Assembly (NCBI RefSeq): GCF_904848625.1
Contig: NZ_CAJHCP010000009.1
Location: 186,001-250,000 of the forward strand
Origin: Paraburkholderia metrosideri
GTDB lineage: Bacteria; Pseudomonadota; Gammaproteobacteria; Burkholderiales; Burkholderiaceae
DNA: 64,000 nt
Direction: 5' to 3'
Below are positions 1 through 8,834 of this stretch, piece after piece. The first letter of the stretch is position 1; every line of letters begins with the position of its first letter. The translations under genes and the position numbers were made by a program. The notes below the pieces were generated by a model. The model had not been told where the DNA came from. It ran no database searches and was given only the letters and a program-made list of their open reading frames with translations.

Positions 1-1
1 C

Positions 2-619
2 GACAACGGTGCGGGCAAGTCGACGCTGATCAAGATTCTGTCCGGAGTGCACCGGCCCGACGACGGCGAGATCCTGTTCCAGGGCCAACCGGTAAGGATC
101 AAGTCGCCGAAGGCCGCCATGCATCTGGGTATCGAGACGATTCATCAACACAACTCGCTGGTGCCGAATCTCTCGATCGCGCGGAATCTGTTCATTGGCC
201 GCGAACCGCTGCTTTTTTCCCTATTCGGCATCGGGCCCATGGACCATCGCCGCATGCGAAGCGAGGCCGTCAAGGCGATCGCCGATGTCGATCTGCATCT
301 GCGTTCTGCTGAGGCATTGCTCGGCGAGCTATCAGGCGGTCAACGCCAGGGTGTGGCCATTGCACGCGCGATGCACTTCAAGTCGAAGCTGCTGATACTC
401 GATGAGCCGACCAATCATCTGTCGGTCAAGGAGACGCAAAAGGTGATCGGCTTTGTGCGTGGCTTGTCGGAGCAAGGTATCACCGGCGTGTTTATCAGCC
501 ATAACCTGCAGCACGTGTTTCATTCGTGCGATCGAATCGTCGCGATGGCGCGCGGCGAGGTCGTGCTCGACCGGCCGGTTGGGCAGACTTCGATCGAGGA
601 AGTGACTGAGCTTCTGTGA
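2..619 (+). CDS. Sugar-type ABC transporter ATP-binding protein (5' end outside window)
   Basis: This is the nucleotide-binding subunit of a ribose/fructose-type ABC importer. It hydrolyses ATP at the inner membrane to drive sugar uptake. The window opens inside the Walker A motif (DNGAGKST). The Q-loop region (IHQHNSLVPNLS), the signature LSGGQRQ, Walker B LLILDEPT and the H-loop (ISHN) follow in order, so the visible part is functional in appearance. The protein ends after one nucleotide-binding domain, as in single-domain FrcA-like ATPases and unlike the two-domain 500-residue type encoded at 36074. The SDR gene starts 25 bp downstream on the same strand, so the two are probably co-transcribed with permease and binding-protein genes lying upstream. 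The substrate cannot be told from this part. Confidence 0.93.
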   Translation, partial: DNGAGKSTLIKILSGVHRPDDGEILFQGQPVRIKSPKAAMHLGIETIHQHNSLVPNLSIARNLFIGREPLLFSLFGIGPMDHRRMRSEAVKAIADVDLHLRSAEALLGELSGGQRQGVAIARAMHFKSKLLILDEPTNHLSVKETQKVIGFVRGLSEQGITGVFISHNLQHVFHSCDRIVAMARGEVVLDRPVGQTSIEEVTELL

Positions 620-644
620 TGGATCTTTAAAAGGAAAAAACCGT

Positions 645-1454
645 ATGGGACAGTTCGATGCAAAAGTAGCCGTCGTTACTGGCGGCACGCAGGGGCTCGG
701 CGCGGCAATCGCGAAGTTGCTCGTCGAGCGCGGCGCGCGGGGCGTGGTGATCTGCGGCCGCTCGAAGGAGAAAGGTATCGCGAAGGCCGCTGAACTCAGC
801 GAGTCGGGCCGCGCCGAGGTCCACTTCGTCGAGGCCGATCTGACCCGTGTGGATGACTGCTGTGCGGTCATCGCCGCGGCCGATAAACACTTCGGCCGCG
901 TAGACGTGCTGGTGAATGCGGCGGCGATGACGGATCGTGGGACCATTCTCGATACCAGTCCCGACCTCTTTGACCGCATCTTCGCGACCAATGTGCGTGC
1001 GCCGTTCTTCCTGATACAGGAAGCCGTCAAGGTGATGCGACGCGAACGCACCGAAGGCACGATCGTCAATATTTGCTCGATGTCTGCTATGGCAGGACAG
1101 CCGTTTATTGCGGCGTACTGCGCGTCGAAGGGCGCGTTGGCGACGCTGACGCAGAACACCGCGTACGCGCTGTTGCGCAACCGGATCCGCGTGAACGGAC
1201 TCAATCTCGGCTGGATGTCGTCTGACGGAGAAGACCAGATTCAGCGCACCTATCATGGCGCGCCGGACGACTGGCTTGAACGCGCGATGGTTGCGCAACC
1301 GTTCGGCCGTCTGATCGACCCTGCCGAAGCGGCGCGCGCAGTTGCGTTTCTCGCGAGCGAGGAGTCAGGCCTGATGACCGGGTCGATGGTGAACTTTGAT
1401 CAGTCAGTGTGGGGCGCTTTTGATGAGACACCGCATCCGCAGAAGCCGCTTTAG
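645..1454 (+). CDS. SDR-family oxidoreductase
   Basis: A 269-residue short-chain dehydrogenase/reductase that should oxidise or reduce a sugar- or polyol-like alcohol with NAD(P). The N-terminal Rossmann motif TGGTQGLGAAI is intact. The NAAAMTDRG segment matches the NAG motif region. The catalytic YxxxK is YCASK, with Tyr158 and Lys162. The ATG is preceded by an A/G-rich ribosome-binding site (AAAAGGAAAAAA). It lies 25 bp after a sugar ABC ATPase gene, so a role in catabolism of the imported sugar is a reasonable inference, but the substrate is unknown. Confidence 0.9.
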   Translation: MGQFDAKVAVVTGGTQGLGAAIAKLLVERGARGVVICGRSKEKGIAKAAELSESGRAEVHFVEADLTRVDDCCAVIAAADKHFGRVDVLVNAAAMTDRGTILDTSPDLFDRIFATNVRAPFFLIQEAVKVMRRERTEGTIVNICSMSAMAGQPFIAAYCASKGALATLTQNTAYALLRNRIRVNGLNLGWMSSDGEDQIQRTYHGAPDDWLERAMVAQPFGRLIDPAEAARAVAFLASEESGLMTGSMVNFDQSVWGAFDETPHPQKPL

Positions 1455-1611
1455 TCAGGCGACCGGCAGCCGTGCATCACGCCGCATGCTTTCCGCGACA
1501 GTAACCGTCTGACGATGCTGTCCTCGATCTTATTCACCGGGATGCCGAAATTACACGAAAGACTTGCGGTAAAAAATTTGGCCCGGTATCGTTAATCCGT
1601 TCAGTCATGCA

Positions 1612-1815
1612 GTGCGGGAGAGATCGTCAGAGTTCGTGACGACGCCGACGGAGCAACCGCCCCGGAAACTCTCAGGCAAAAGGACCGCACCGCGAGAACA
1701 TCTGGAGAGCGGCGCTGCGCGCGCCCACCGAAGGGGATTCCCGGCTTCAACGGATCGCATGCCGTTGGAAAAAGCCGCTGGGAAGAAACTCTCAGGTACA
1801 TGGACAGATGGGGCA
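1612..1815 (+). promoter_or_regulatory. Tandem glycine riboswitch (two aptamers)
   Basis: Two aptamer units stand in series. The first (about 1614-1690) has GGGAGAG, then GACGCCGACGGAGCAACCGC and the conserved GGAAACTCTCAGGCAAAAGG. The second (about 1702-1812) has CTGGAGAGC, CACCGAAGGGG, then AGAAACTCTCAGGTACATGG and GACAGATGGGG. These are the hallmark blocks of the type I + type II glycine aptamer pair, joined by a short linker of about 10 nt. The second aptamer ends about 60 nt before the ATG of the FAD amino-acid oxidase gene at 1876, so the switch should couple glycine level to expression of that enzyme. In proteobacteria these switches usually turn expression on. The direction here is inferred. 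Confidence 0.93.
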
Positions 1816-1875
1816 TCAGCGCCGGTTTCGACATGAAATCGACACCGGTGATGCTCAACTACTCTGGACCATGTC

Positions 1876-3084
1876 ATGTCACGAATCGCCATTATCGGCG
1901 CCGGCATTACCGGCGTCACCACTGCTCACGCCCTCGCACAACGCGGCCACCACGTCACCGTATTCGAACGCCACCGGTATGCGGCAATGGAGACCTCGTT
2001 CGCCAATGGCGGCCAGCTTTCCGCGAGCAACGCCGAAGTGTGGAACAGCGCGGCTACCGTGCTGAAAGGCTTGCGCTGGATGCTCACGCGCGACGCTCCG
2101 CTGCTGCTCAACCCCATGCCGACGTGGCACAAGTATTCGTGGATGGGCGAGTTCCTACGGCAGATTCCGCGTTACCGCGCCAACACCGTCGAGACGGTGC
2201 GGCTCGCCATCGCCGCACGCGAGCATCTGTTTTCCATCGCTGAACGAGAAGGCATCGACTTCGATCTGGAGCGGCGCGGTATTTTGCATATCTACAAGAC
2301 GCAAAAGGAATTCGACGGCGCGAGCAAGGTGAACGAAATGTTGCGTGAAGGCGGACTCGACCGCAGCGCGGTGAGCGCGAGTGAACTGCAGCGCATCGAA
2401 CCCACGCTGCAGGGCGACTTCTTCGGCGGCTTTTTCACCCCGTCCGATTCGACCGGCGATATTCACAAGTTCACGCGCGGTCTCGCTCAGGCATGTGCGA
2501 GGGACGGCGTCGAATTTCATTACGACGCGGAGATCACGTCGATCGAGCAACCCGCCGACGGACGCTTCTCGCTGATGGTCAATCTGGAAGGCGAGTCACA
2601 GCGCTTCACATTCGAACGGATCGTGGTATGCGCGGGTGTGAAGAGCCGCGATTTTGCGTCGATGCTGGGCGACCACGTGAACATCTACCCGGTGAAAGGC
2701 TATTCGATCACCGTCTGTCTCGACGACGAAACCAGCCAGCAGCGCGCGCCGTGGGTGAGTCTTCTGGACGACAGCGCGAAGATTGTCACGAGCCGGCTAG
2801 GCGCGGATCGTTTTCGCGTGGCCGGCACGGCTGAAATCAACGGCTTTAACCGCGACATTCGCTCGGACCGAATCGCTCCGCTAGTAGATTGGACGCGGCG
2901 ACATTTTCCCGAGGTATCGACCTCGCGGGTCATCCCGTGGGCAGGTCTGCGGCCGATGATGCCGAGCATGTTGCCCAAAGTGGGACGAGGCAAACGGGCA
3001 GGGGTGTTCTATAACACCGGGCACGGGCATCTGGGCTGGACATTGTCGGCCGCTACGGCACAGGTTGTCGCAAGCGCTATATAG
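1876..3084 (+). CDS. FAD-dependent D-amino acid dehydrogenase / glycine oxidase (DadA family)
   Basis: A 402-residue flavoprotein of the DAO/DadA family that oxidatively deaminates small D-amino acids or glycine to the oxo acid and ammonia. The N-terminal dinucleotide-binding motif (IIGAGITGVTTAHALAQRG) is at residues 5-23. It is followed by the DadA-characteristic METSFANGGQLSASNAEVWN segment. The C-terminal GRGKRAGVFYNTGHGHLGWT segment is the second FAD-contact region of the family. The gene sits directly behind a tandem glycine riboswitch, which argues that glycine is a substrate or inducer. An ATG at 1871 is out of frame; ATG 1876 gives a start typical of the family. Whether it acts as an oxidase or a quinone-linked dehydrogenase cannot be read from sequence. 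Confidence 0.92.
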   Translation: MSRIAIIGAGITGVTTAHALAQRGHHVTVFERHRYAAMETSFANGGQLSASNAEVWNSAATVLKGLRWMLTRDAPLLLNPMPTWHKYSWMGEFLRQIPRYRANTVETVRLAIAAREHLFSIAEREGIDFDLERRGILHIYKTQKEFDGASKVNEMLREGGLDRSAVSASELQRIEPTLQGDFFGGFFTPSDSTGDIHKFTRGLAQACARDGVEFHYDAEITSIEQPADGRFSLMVNLEGESQRFTFERIVVCAGVKSRDFASMLGDHVNIYPVKGYSITVCLDDETSQQRAPWVSLLDDSAKIVTSRLGADRFRVAGTAEINGFNRDIRSDRIAPLVDWTRRHFPEVSTSRVIPWAGLRPMMPSMLPKVGRGKRAGVFYNTGHGHLGWTLSAATAQVVASAI

Positions 3085-3294
3085 AGGGTTGGGCCGCGCC
3101 GTTGAGTTGTGTGGGCCAGCAAGGTGTTCGGCGTGGCCTCATGATCCAACGGCGTGACTGCTTGTTGTGCGATGGCTGTGCGACGCGCGGCGGCATCATC
3201 GCTGCTGCGAATGTCTTGTGGCGCAGAAAAGGCGCCGGAAAGCGAGCGATGCCAGGCACGAGCAACCTCGTTTGCACCTCGTTTGCACATCAAT

Positions 3295-3331
3295 GAGATC
3301 GCCGGCCGCTGCTGCGAATGACGGCGATCTC
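3295..3331. terminator. 10-bp perfect inverted repeat in a convergent intergenic gap
   Basis: GAGATCGCCG at 3295-3304 pairs perfectly with CGGCGATCTC at 3322-3331 across a 17-nt loop. It lies between the 3' ends of the DadA-like gene and the LysR gene, which point at each other. There is no T-run on either strand, so a bidirectional terminator role is likely but not proven. Confidence 0.45.
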
Positions 3332-3335
3332 GTGA

Positions 3336-4313
3336 CTAGCGAACGCTAGCCCGGCTGTCGTTGTACGGCATGCCAGCGGGCAGGCGGCCTGTGTCGCGGC
3401 CATCGAGTTTTGCGCGCAGGCGCCGGATGAAATCCTCGGCCGTCGCGGTCAGCAGTTCCTCGCTGGAATAGGCGAGGTACATCCCGACCTTCGGCGTCGG
3501 CTCGGTGAGACTCAGCAATTTGAGCAAGCCCTCGTCCGCACGCTGCGATAGCAGCGGCGTCGCCAGCGACGTAAATACCGCGACCGCCTGCATTTGCGTC
3601 GCGAGCTCCAGGTACAGGCTCATCGCGGAACATCGTGTTATCTGCGCCGGCAGCGGCATGCCGTGCTCGCCGAACAGCGTTGCGACAAAGCTCGATTCAT
3701 CGGTCGGGGAATCCAGCAGCAGCCATGGCAGCGCGTGAATCTGCTCGATAGTTAACGACTCGCTGCCCTGGTACGACGACGCAATCGTCAACTGCACATC
3801 GAGTTCGTACAGTCTGGTCCATTCGAAGGCTGTGCTTTTTGGCTCGCCATATTGCGTGAAAATCGCGACGTCGATCGTGCCGTTTTGCAGTCCGCTCGCG
3901 ATGTTCTCGCCGCGCCATTCGATCACATCGAGTTTGACGCCCGGGCGCGCGGCTGTCAGTTCGATCAGGGAGTCGGCGAGCGCGAGGGTCGAGGCAGGCG
4001 GTGTGATCGCGAGCGTCAGCCGGCCGCCGAGTTCTCCGCGCGCTGTTTGCGCGTCTTCCACGATACGTCCGATTTCCCGCTGAACGACGAGTGCGCGTTT
4101 CAGCACCTGGTGGGCGAAGGGCGTCAAAGTGGCGCCATTCGCCGATCGGGTCAGCAACTGCATGCCCAGCTCGACTTCCAGCTCGCGAATCGAGCGGCTG
4201 ATTGCCGGTTGTGTCAGGAACAGGCGCCGGGCGGCTTCATGAAGGCTGCCGGCCTCGGCGACTGCACGTAGCGAATCGAGTTGTCTCAACTTCACAGCAC
4301 CCTCGAATCTCAT
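3336..4313 (-). CDS. LysR-family transcriptional regulator
   Basis: A LysR-type regulator of 325 residues. The N-terminal winged helix-turn-helix (LRQLDSLRAVAEAGSLHEAA, then RRLFLTQPAISRSIRELE) is followed by the linker helix and a periplasmic-binding-protein-like effector domain. An open frame runs upstream of the ATG at 4313, but that part is a remnant of another gene. GTG at 4295, preceded by GAGGG, is an alternative start that would remove six residues. It lies downstream of the M20 amidohydrolase gene on the same strand and probably controls the amidohydrolase-porin-MFS unit. Confidence 0.88.
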   Translation of the reverse strand: MRFEGAVKLRQLDSLRAVAEAGSLHEAARRLFLTQPAISRSIRELEVELGMQLLTRSANGATLTPFAHQVLKRALVVQREIGRIVEDAQTARGELGGRLTLAITPPASTLALADSLIELTAARPGVKLDVIEWRGENIASGLQNGTIDVAIFTQYGEPKSTAFEWTRLYELDVQLTIASSYQGSESLTIEQIHALPWLLLDSPTDESSFVATLFGEHGMPLPAQITRCSAMSLYLELATQMQAVAVFTSLATPLLSQRADEGLLKLLSLTEPTPKVGMYLAYSSEELLTATAEDFIRRLRAKLDGRDTGRLPAGMPYNDSRASVR

Positions 4314-4418
4314 TGTAAGGACACCATCATAGCGAGACAAAATACGATCTGTGCACCGGCACAACGGTTGGGTCGCCATCGTCGTCTTACGTCCGAACAG
4401 AATGGCGGCAGGCATGCG

Positions 4419-4586
4419 CCCCCTCGTCGCGCTCGCTCGATCCAGCGACGCCGAGATCGACGGATAGTGCGGACGCAATTCGACCCTGACTTCGTAGAGC
4501 CGTTCCGCAATTTCGGCGGCCATCCAGGCGCCCTCAGCTGCGTCATCGTCGGCATGAACGAGAACGCGTGGGCCGACATCCTCCAT
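4419..4586 (-). pseudogene. Remnant of an MlrC-like (M81) metallopeptidase gene, C-terminal piece
   Basis: The minus strand upstream of the LysR start encodes about 55 residues, beginning GPRVLVHADDDAAEGAWMAA and ending near SISASLDRA. This resembles the C-terminal part of MlrC/DUF1485 (M81) metallopeptidases, where a VxVxxDxDxA segment is followed by a helix of the type AEEIADxLWxxRxxL. No metal-binding core of the family is present nearby, so this is a fragment. It lies in the 363-bp gap between the M20 amidohydrolase and LysR genes. The family assignment rests on recall of the pattern, without a search. Confidence 0.42.
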
Positions 4587-4676
4587 GTCGGCCCACGGAA
4601 ACTCATGTCCGATGCTTGCGGACAGAATGGATGGATTCCTTTCCGCCTCGGGTGAGGTTTGGACAGGCGGACAAAA

Positions 4677-6104
4677 TCAGGCAGTGCGTCCGGGAATCGG
4701 CGGTTGCACATCTGCCGGAATCGGGCACACATACGGATCTTCGGCCAGACGCTCCATCAGTTCGGTGCGCGCTGCTGCGAGCAGCAGAGGGTTCGTGTAT
4801 AGCTCGAGTGCGGTGGCGGCCATTGTTTTCGCGGCCAGCGTCATCCCCTTGTGCGCCAGCGCGCTTTTGCCTTGCGAGACCCACTGCCACGAATGCGGTG
4901 ACGTACCAAAAGCAAAGCACGCCGTCATGCATTGCACGGTCGGCGTGACCCAGCTCACATCGCCGACATCCGTCGAACCGTGCATCTTCGAAGGACGATC
5001 GTTGTAGAGTTCATCGACGCCGTCGAACAACGCCTTCGGCTGGCGCCACGCTGAGGCCAGCATCCGGCCGGCCATCTCGACTTCTTCGGGGCGGGTCGTA
5101 CGATGCATCGACTCGGCGAATTGCAGCTCCTCGCTGTCATATTGCGGCGCGCCGAACTGCTTGAGTTTCGCCTGCATCAATTCGTTCAGCGTGGTGTTGC
5201 GCAGCAGGTTCGAACACGCCGAGTGAACCTCGATCTCCAGTTCGCAATCGGTCATTAGCGCCGCGCCGCGCGCAATATTGCAGATCCGTTCGTACAGCTC
5301 GCTCGCGTCGCGATTGCGCGGCGCACGGATCATGTAGAGCGCCGCCGCATTCGGTTGCACGACATTCGGCGCAACGCCACCAGCGTCGGTAATGGCGTAG
5401 TGCACGCGCGCATCCGGGATCATGTGTTCGCGCAAAAAGTTGGTGCCGATATTCATCAGTTCGAGCGCGTCGAGCGCGCTGCGTCCGAGATGCGGGGATG
5501 CGCCTGCATGTGCCGCCACGCCCTTGAAGCGGAAGTACGCCTGTTTAACCGCGAGGCTCTCCAGATTCATGATCGAGTTCGCGACGCCGGGATGCCAGGT
5601 GATCGCGGCCGACACATCGTCGAACAGGCCCGCGCGGGTCATGAAGGTTTTACCCCAGCCGCCTTCTTCGGCAGGACAACCGTAGAAGCGCACCGTGCCT
5701 TCAATGTCGTTGCGTTCCAGCGCATTCTTGACGGCAACTGCCGCCAGATGAGCGCTGGTGCCGAGCAGGTGGTGGCCGCAACCGTGGCCGTTGCCGTTCG
5801 AGATTTCGGTCGACGGACAGCAATTGAGCGCGAGACTTTCCTGACTCAACCCGGACAGTGCATCGAACTCGCCGAGGATGCCGATCACCGGGCCACCGGA
5901 GCCGGCTTCCGCGATGAACGCCGTCGGAATGCCGGCCACTCCCTCACGGACCGTAAAGCCCGCAGCTTTCAGAAAGGCGATATGCGCGGCGGCGGACTTC
6001 TGTTCGGTGTAGCCCAACTCCGCGTACTGCCAGATTTCGTCCGACAGCTGGATGTATTTGTCTTTGCTGCTTTCGATAAAGTCTTGAACCAGTTCGATCG
6101 ACAC
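4677..6104 (-). CDS. M20-family amidohydrolase (AbgB-like)
   Basis: A 475-residue cytosolic metallo-amidohydrolase of the M20 peptidase family, most like AbgB, which cleaves p-aminobenzoyl-glutamate type amides. The GNGHGCGHHLLGTSAH metal-binding segment, PAEEGGWGK, the TWHPG segment, the dimerisation-domain motif AAHAGASPHLGRSALDA and the C-terminal STDVGDVSWVTP are all present. The start is GTG 6104, because AAGGAG lies just upstream at 6111-6116; the open frame continues further upstream but overlaps the porin gene. The porin gene ends 59 bp upstream, so the two are probably one transcript. The exact amide substrate is unknown. Confidence 0.9.
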   Translation of the reverse strand: MSIELVQDFIESSKDKYIQLSDEIWQYAELGYTEQKSAAAHIAFLKAAGFTVREGVAGIPTAFIAEAGSGGPVIGILGEFDALSGLSQESLALNCCPSTEISNGNGHGCGHHLLGTSAHLAAVAVKNALERNDIEGTVRFYGCPAEEGGWGKTFMTRAGLFDDVSAAITWHPGVANSIMNLESLAVKQAYFRFKGVAAHAGASPHLGRSALDALELMNIGTNFLREHMIPDARVHYAITDAGGVAPNVVQPNAAALYMIRAPRNRDASELYERICNIARGAALMTDCELEIEVHSACSNLLRNTTLNELMQAKLKQFGAPQYDSEELQFAESMHRTTRPEEVEMAGRMLASAWRQPKALFDGVDELYNDRPSKMHGSTDVGDVSWVTPTVQCMTACFAFGTSPHSWQWVSQGKSALAHKGMTLAAKTMAATALELYTNPLLLAAARTELMERLAEDPYVCPIPADVQPPIPGRTA

Positions 6105-6163
6105 GGATGTCTCCTTAATGGGAGGGAACAAAAAGTGGTGACGCGGCGACACCGCGCACCAGG

Positions 6164-7378
6164 TCAGAATTGATGATTGATACCCAGCGTGACGCTCGAT
6201 ACCGTGCGTCCCGCCGCGGGCGTCGGCGAGCCGCTGTCGTAGTTGTAAGTGACGCTGGAATTCGGGCCATTGCGCATCAGGCCGACCCGTGCATAGACAG
6301 ACGTTCTTTTCGACAGAAAGTGGTCGATGCCGAGAGTCGAGCCGTACGCGTAATCCTGCGATTTCGTCGTGTCGCGATACGCAACCGAGGCCCGCAGCAA
6401 GTTGCCGCCCCACCACTTCTGCAGCCCCAGCAGATACAGACTCGCGATAGCGCTGTCCGCTGCCTGTGGCACGTAGCGGATGTAGGCGCCCTGGGCGATG
6501 AATGGACCGACGTCGTAGAGCAGGGAGGCGAGATAGGTGTCCGTGCGTTTGCCCGGCGCGATCGTCGCGTCGCCGACACAACTGCCGGTTATCGACGGAT
6601 CACACCAGCTTTGCCCGAACGCGATCGACAGCACGGCCCGTTTGTCGACGTAAGACACCATTGCGGAGCGTTGACTGACGGCGGGGCCGATCGTCTGGTC
6701 CCCTTTGAGCGAGTAGCTCAGGTCGAAGCCGAATGGCCCGAATCGCGGTGAGATATAGCGCAACGTGTTGGGCAGACGTCCCAGCGCGTCGCTGTTCGCA
6801 CCGACTCCCAGATCCGAGGTGCCGAGAAGGTACGTGTAGACCGATTCGTGCGCGACGCCGAGGAACGGATCCGCACCGAGCGCCGCTGCGCCGCCGGACG
6901 TATATTGACGGCCCATTGTCAGTTGCCCGTACATACGGTTCTGGATCCCGATATAGGACGCGCGATTGAACAGCGACGTCGAGTCCTGAACCGCGCCGGT
7001 GTTACCGAGGAAGCCGTTTTCCAGCCGGAAGAACGCGGTCCATTGATCGCCCAGATACTCCTGGCCATAGATGCCGAACTTCGATGTCAATGCGCCGCCC
7101 GACTGCAACCGCGTGATGCTGTACGGGCCATCCTTCGTATAGTTGACGCCCATATCGACCGTGCCGTAGAGCGTCACAAAGGTCCGTTCCGTCGCAACGC
7201 CCAGCGTTTGCGGCCCGAGGCCCGATCCCCAGTACTGGAAGATCGACTGCATTTGCGAGGTGGTCGCGTAGGCGGCAGCCGCCGCGTCTGGCGGCGCACC
7301 CGGCGACACTTCCGCGAACGCTCCGGTACAAGCCAGCGAGCCAATCGAAGCGACGAGCGCACTCAAAGTCTTTCTCAT
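6164..7378 (-). CDS. Outer-membrane porin (Gram-negative porin family)
   Basis: A 404-residue trimeric porin of the OmpC/Burkholderia type that lets small hydrophilic solutes through the outer membrane. It has a signal peptide (MRKTLSALVASIGSLACTGA, cut near AFA-EVSP). The first beta-strand has the family pattern VTLYGTVDMGVNY, and strands such as SKFGIYGQEYLGDQWTAFFR follow. It ends in the terminal Phe (GINHQF) read by the Bam machinery. A GGGGA ribosome-binding site precedes ATG 7378. The gene is between an MFS transporter gene (151 bp upstream) and an amidohydrolase gene, which suggests porin entry, inner-membrane uptake, then hydrolysis of one substrate. Confidence 0.94.
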   Translation of the reverse strand: MRKTLSALVASIGSLACTGAFAEVSPGAPPDAAAAAYATTSQMQSIFQYWGSGLGPQTLGVATERTFVTLYGTVDMGVNYTKDGPYSITRLQSGGALTSKFGIYGQEYLGDQWTAFFRLENGFLGNTGAVQDSTSLFNRASYIGIQNRMYGQLTMGRQYTSGGAAALGADPFLGVAHESVYTYLLGTSDLGVGANSDALGRLPNTLRYISPRFGPFGFDLSYSLKGDQTIGPAVSQRSAMVSYVDKRAVLSIAFGQSWCDPSITGSCVGDATIAPGKRTDTYLASLLYDVGPFIAQGAYIRYVPQAADSAIASLYLLGLQKWWGGNLLRASVAYRDTTKSQDYAYGSTLGIDHFLSKRTSVYARVGLMRNGPNSSVTYNYDSGSPTPAAGRTVSSVTLGINHQF

Positions 7379-7529
7379 TGCAGATCCCCACTTGCGTGTT
7401 TTGATAAATGCGCTGGTAAACGGGCGAGCCGCTCCCTCGCGTCTCTTTCGAGCGCGAAATTGATTCGGTCCAGGTGATGAATTTCGGGAGGCCGCCGGCG
7501 GTCCAGAAGCGGGCCGCTCGGGCAGTTTG

Positions 7530-8834
7530 CTATGCAGTGCGCTTGCGCGGCTCGGGCAGGCTGGACATCGCGCAGACCGTGACGATTCCGCAGGCGATCA
7601 TGTAGAGCGCCAGCGACATCGGATTACCCGTCCTGGCGAGAAGCCAGGTCACGATGAATTGAGCTGATCCGCCAAACAGCGCAACCCCGATGCTGTAGAT
7701 CACCGAAAGGCCGCTGGCACGCACGCTGGCCGGAAACATTTCCATCAGCAACAGCAACATGGATGCGCTGCCGAAGCTGCTCACTGCAGTGATAAGAGCG
7801 ATGATGGCCAGCGCCACGGGAACGCTGGGGTACATGTTCATGGTCCAGATCGCGGGGTAGATGAGCAGCGTCGTCAGCACGACGGATGCAAGCGCAATGG
7901 GTTTGCGCGCAACGGTCCGATCAGCGATCAGCCCCGACACGAGGCACATCACTGCCATCGTCGCACCCGACACGCAGCCCGCCATCAGCGAGAGCGAGGT
8001 GGGCAGGTGCAGCACGCGCACCAGGTAGGTCGGCATAAAGAAAACCACCAGGTACATGCCAACCGTTGCGGCGACGATAGACAGCATGCCACGCACGATC
8101 TTGCTGCCATGCTCGGTGAACAGGGTTGTGAGTGGATGAGCCTCCGTGGCGTTGCTGTCCAGCGTTTCGTCGAGATGAGCGCGGATATAAAGACCGACGG
8201 GGGCGATCAGCAATCCAAACAGGAACGGCAGACGCCAGCCCCACGATTCGAGCGCCTCTTGCGACAGGCTCGCATACAGCACGGCGCCGCTCAGCGCGCC
8301 CAGCAGGGCGGCAAAGCCCTGGCTCGCTCCCTGCCAGCCGATCCGGAAGCCACGGCTGCCGAAACTGCCGGACTCCATCAACATTGCGGTCGATGCGCCG
8401 ATTTCTCCGCCGAGCGAAAAGCCCTGCAGTACGCGGCCAAATACGATCGCGAGGGTACCCAAGGTTCCGGCCGTCGCGTAGGTCGGCGCAAACGCGATGC
8501 ACAGCGTGCCGCACACCATCAGCGAGATCGTCAGCGTCATCGCGGCCTTGCGGCCGCGCCGGTCGGCGAAACTGCCGATCACCATCGCGCCGAGCGGCCG
8601 CATCACGAAGCCGATGCCGAAGGTGCCGACCGCCAGCAGCAGCGAGCCGTACGCGCTATGGACGGGGAAGAACAGCTTGCCGATCAGCATCGCGAAGAAG
8701 CTGTAGACCGTGAAGTCATACATTTCAAGCGCATTGCCGATCGAACACGCGGCGATGGTGCGCAGCTGGGAACTTGGCTGGCTACGGCGAACGTCGAGCG
8801 ACGTGTCGGCTGATTGCAGGGTGACATTGCTCAT
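7530..8834 (-). CDS. MFS transporter, metabolite:H+ symporter type
   Basis: A 434-residue 12-helix inner-membrane transporter of the MHS group (ProP, ShiA, CitA-like). The group-specific N-terminus IGNALEMYDFTVYSFFAMLI, the loop 2-3 motif GxxADRRGRKAAM (GSFADRRGRK) and the long central loop are visible. It probably imports an organic acid or amide with protons. Start ATG 8834 was chosen because the helix-1 spacing fits the family; an open frame extends 13 codons further without a good start site. It is first in the probable unit with the porin and amidohydrolase genes. Confidence 0.9.
   Translation of the reverse strand: MSNVTLQSADTSLDVRRSQPSSQLRTIAACSIGNALEMYDFTVYSFFAMLIGKLFFPVHSAYGSLLLAVGTFGIGFVMRPLGAMVIGSFADRRGRKAAMTLTISLMVCGTLCIAFAPTYATAGTLGTLAIVFGRVLQGFSLGGEIGASTAMLMESGSFGSRGFRIGWQGASQGFAALLGALSGAVLYASLSQEALESWGWRLPFLFGLLIAPVGLYIRAHLDETLDSNATEAHPLTTLFTEHGSKIVRGMLSIVAATVGMYLVVFFMPTYLVRVLHLPTSLSLMAGCVSGATMAVMCLVSGLIADRTVARKPIALASVVLTTLLIYPAIWTMNMYPSVPVALAIIALITAVSSFGSASMLLLLMEMFPASVRASGLSVIYSIGVALFGGSAQFIVTWLLARTGNPMSLALYMIACGIVTVCAMSSLPEPRKRTA

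Noticed and set aside
332-1204. Minus-strand open frame of 290 codons over the ABC ATPase and SDR genes
   Set aside because: Antisense to two genes with intact catalytic motifs; composition is Ser/Arg-rich and there is no domain.
5355-6173. Plus-strand open frame of 272 codons over the amidohydrolase gene
   Set aside because: Antisense shadow of a conserved enzyme; no ribosome-binding site and no family resemblance.
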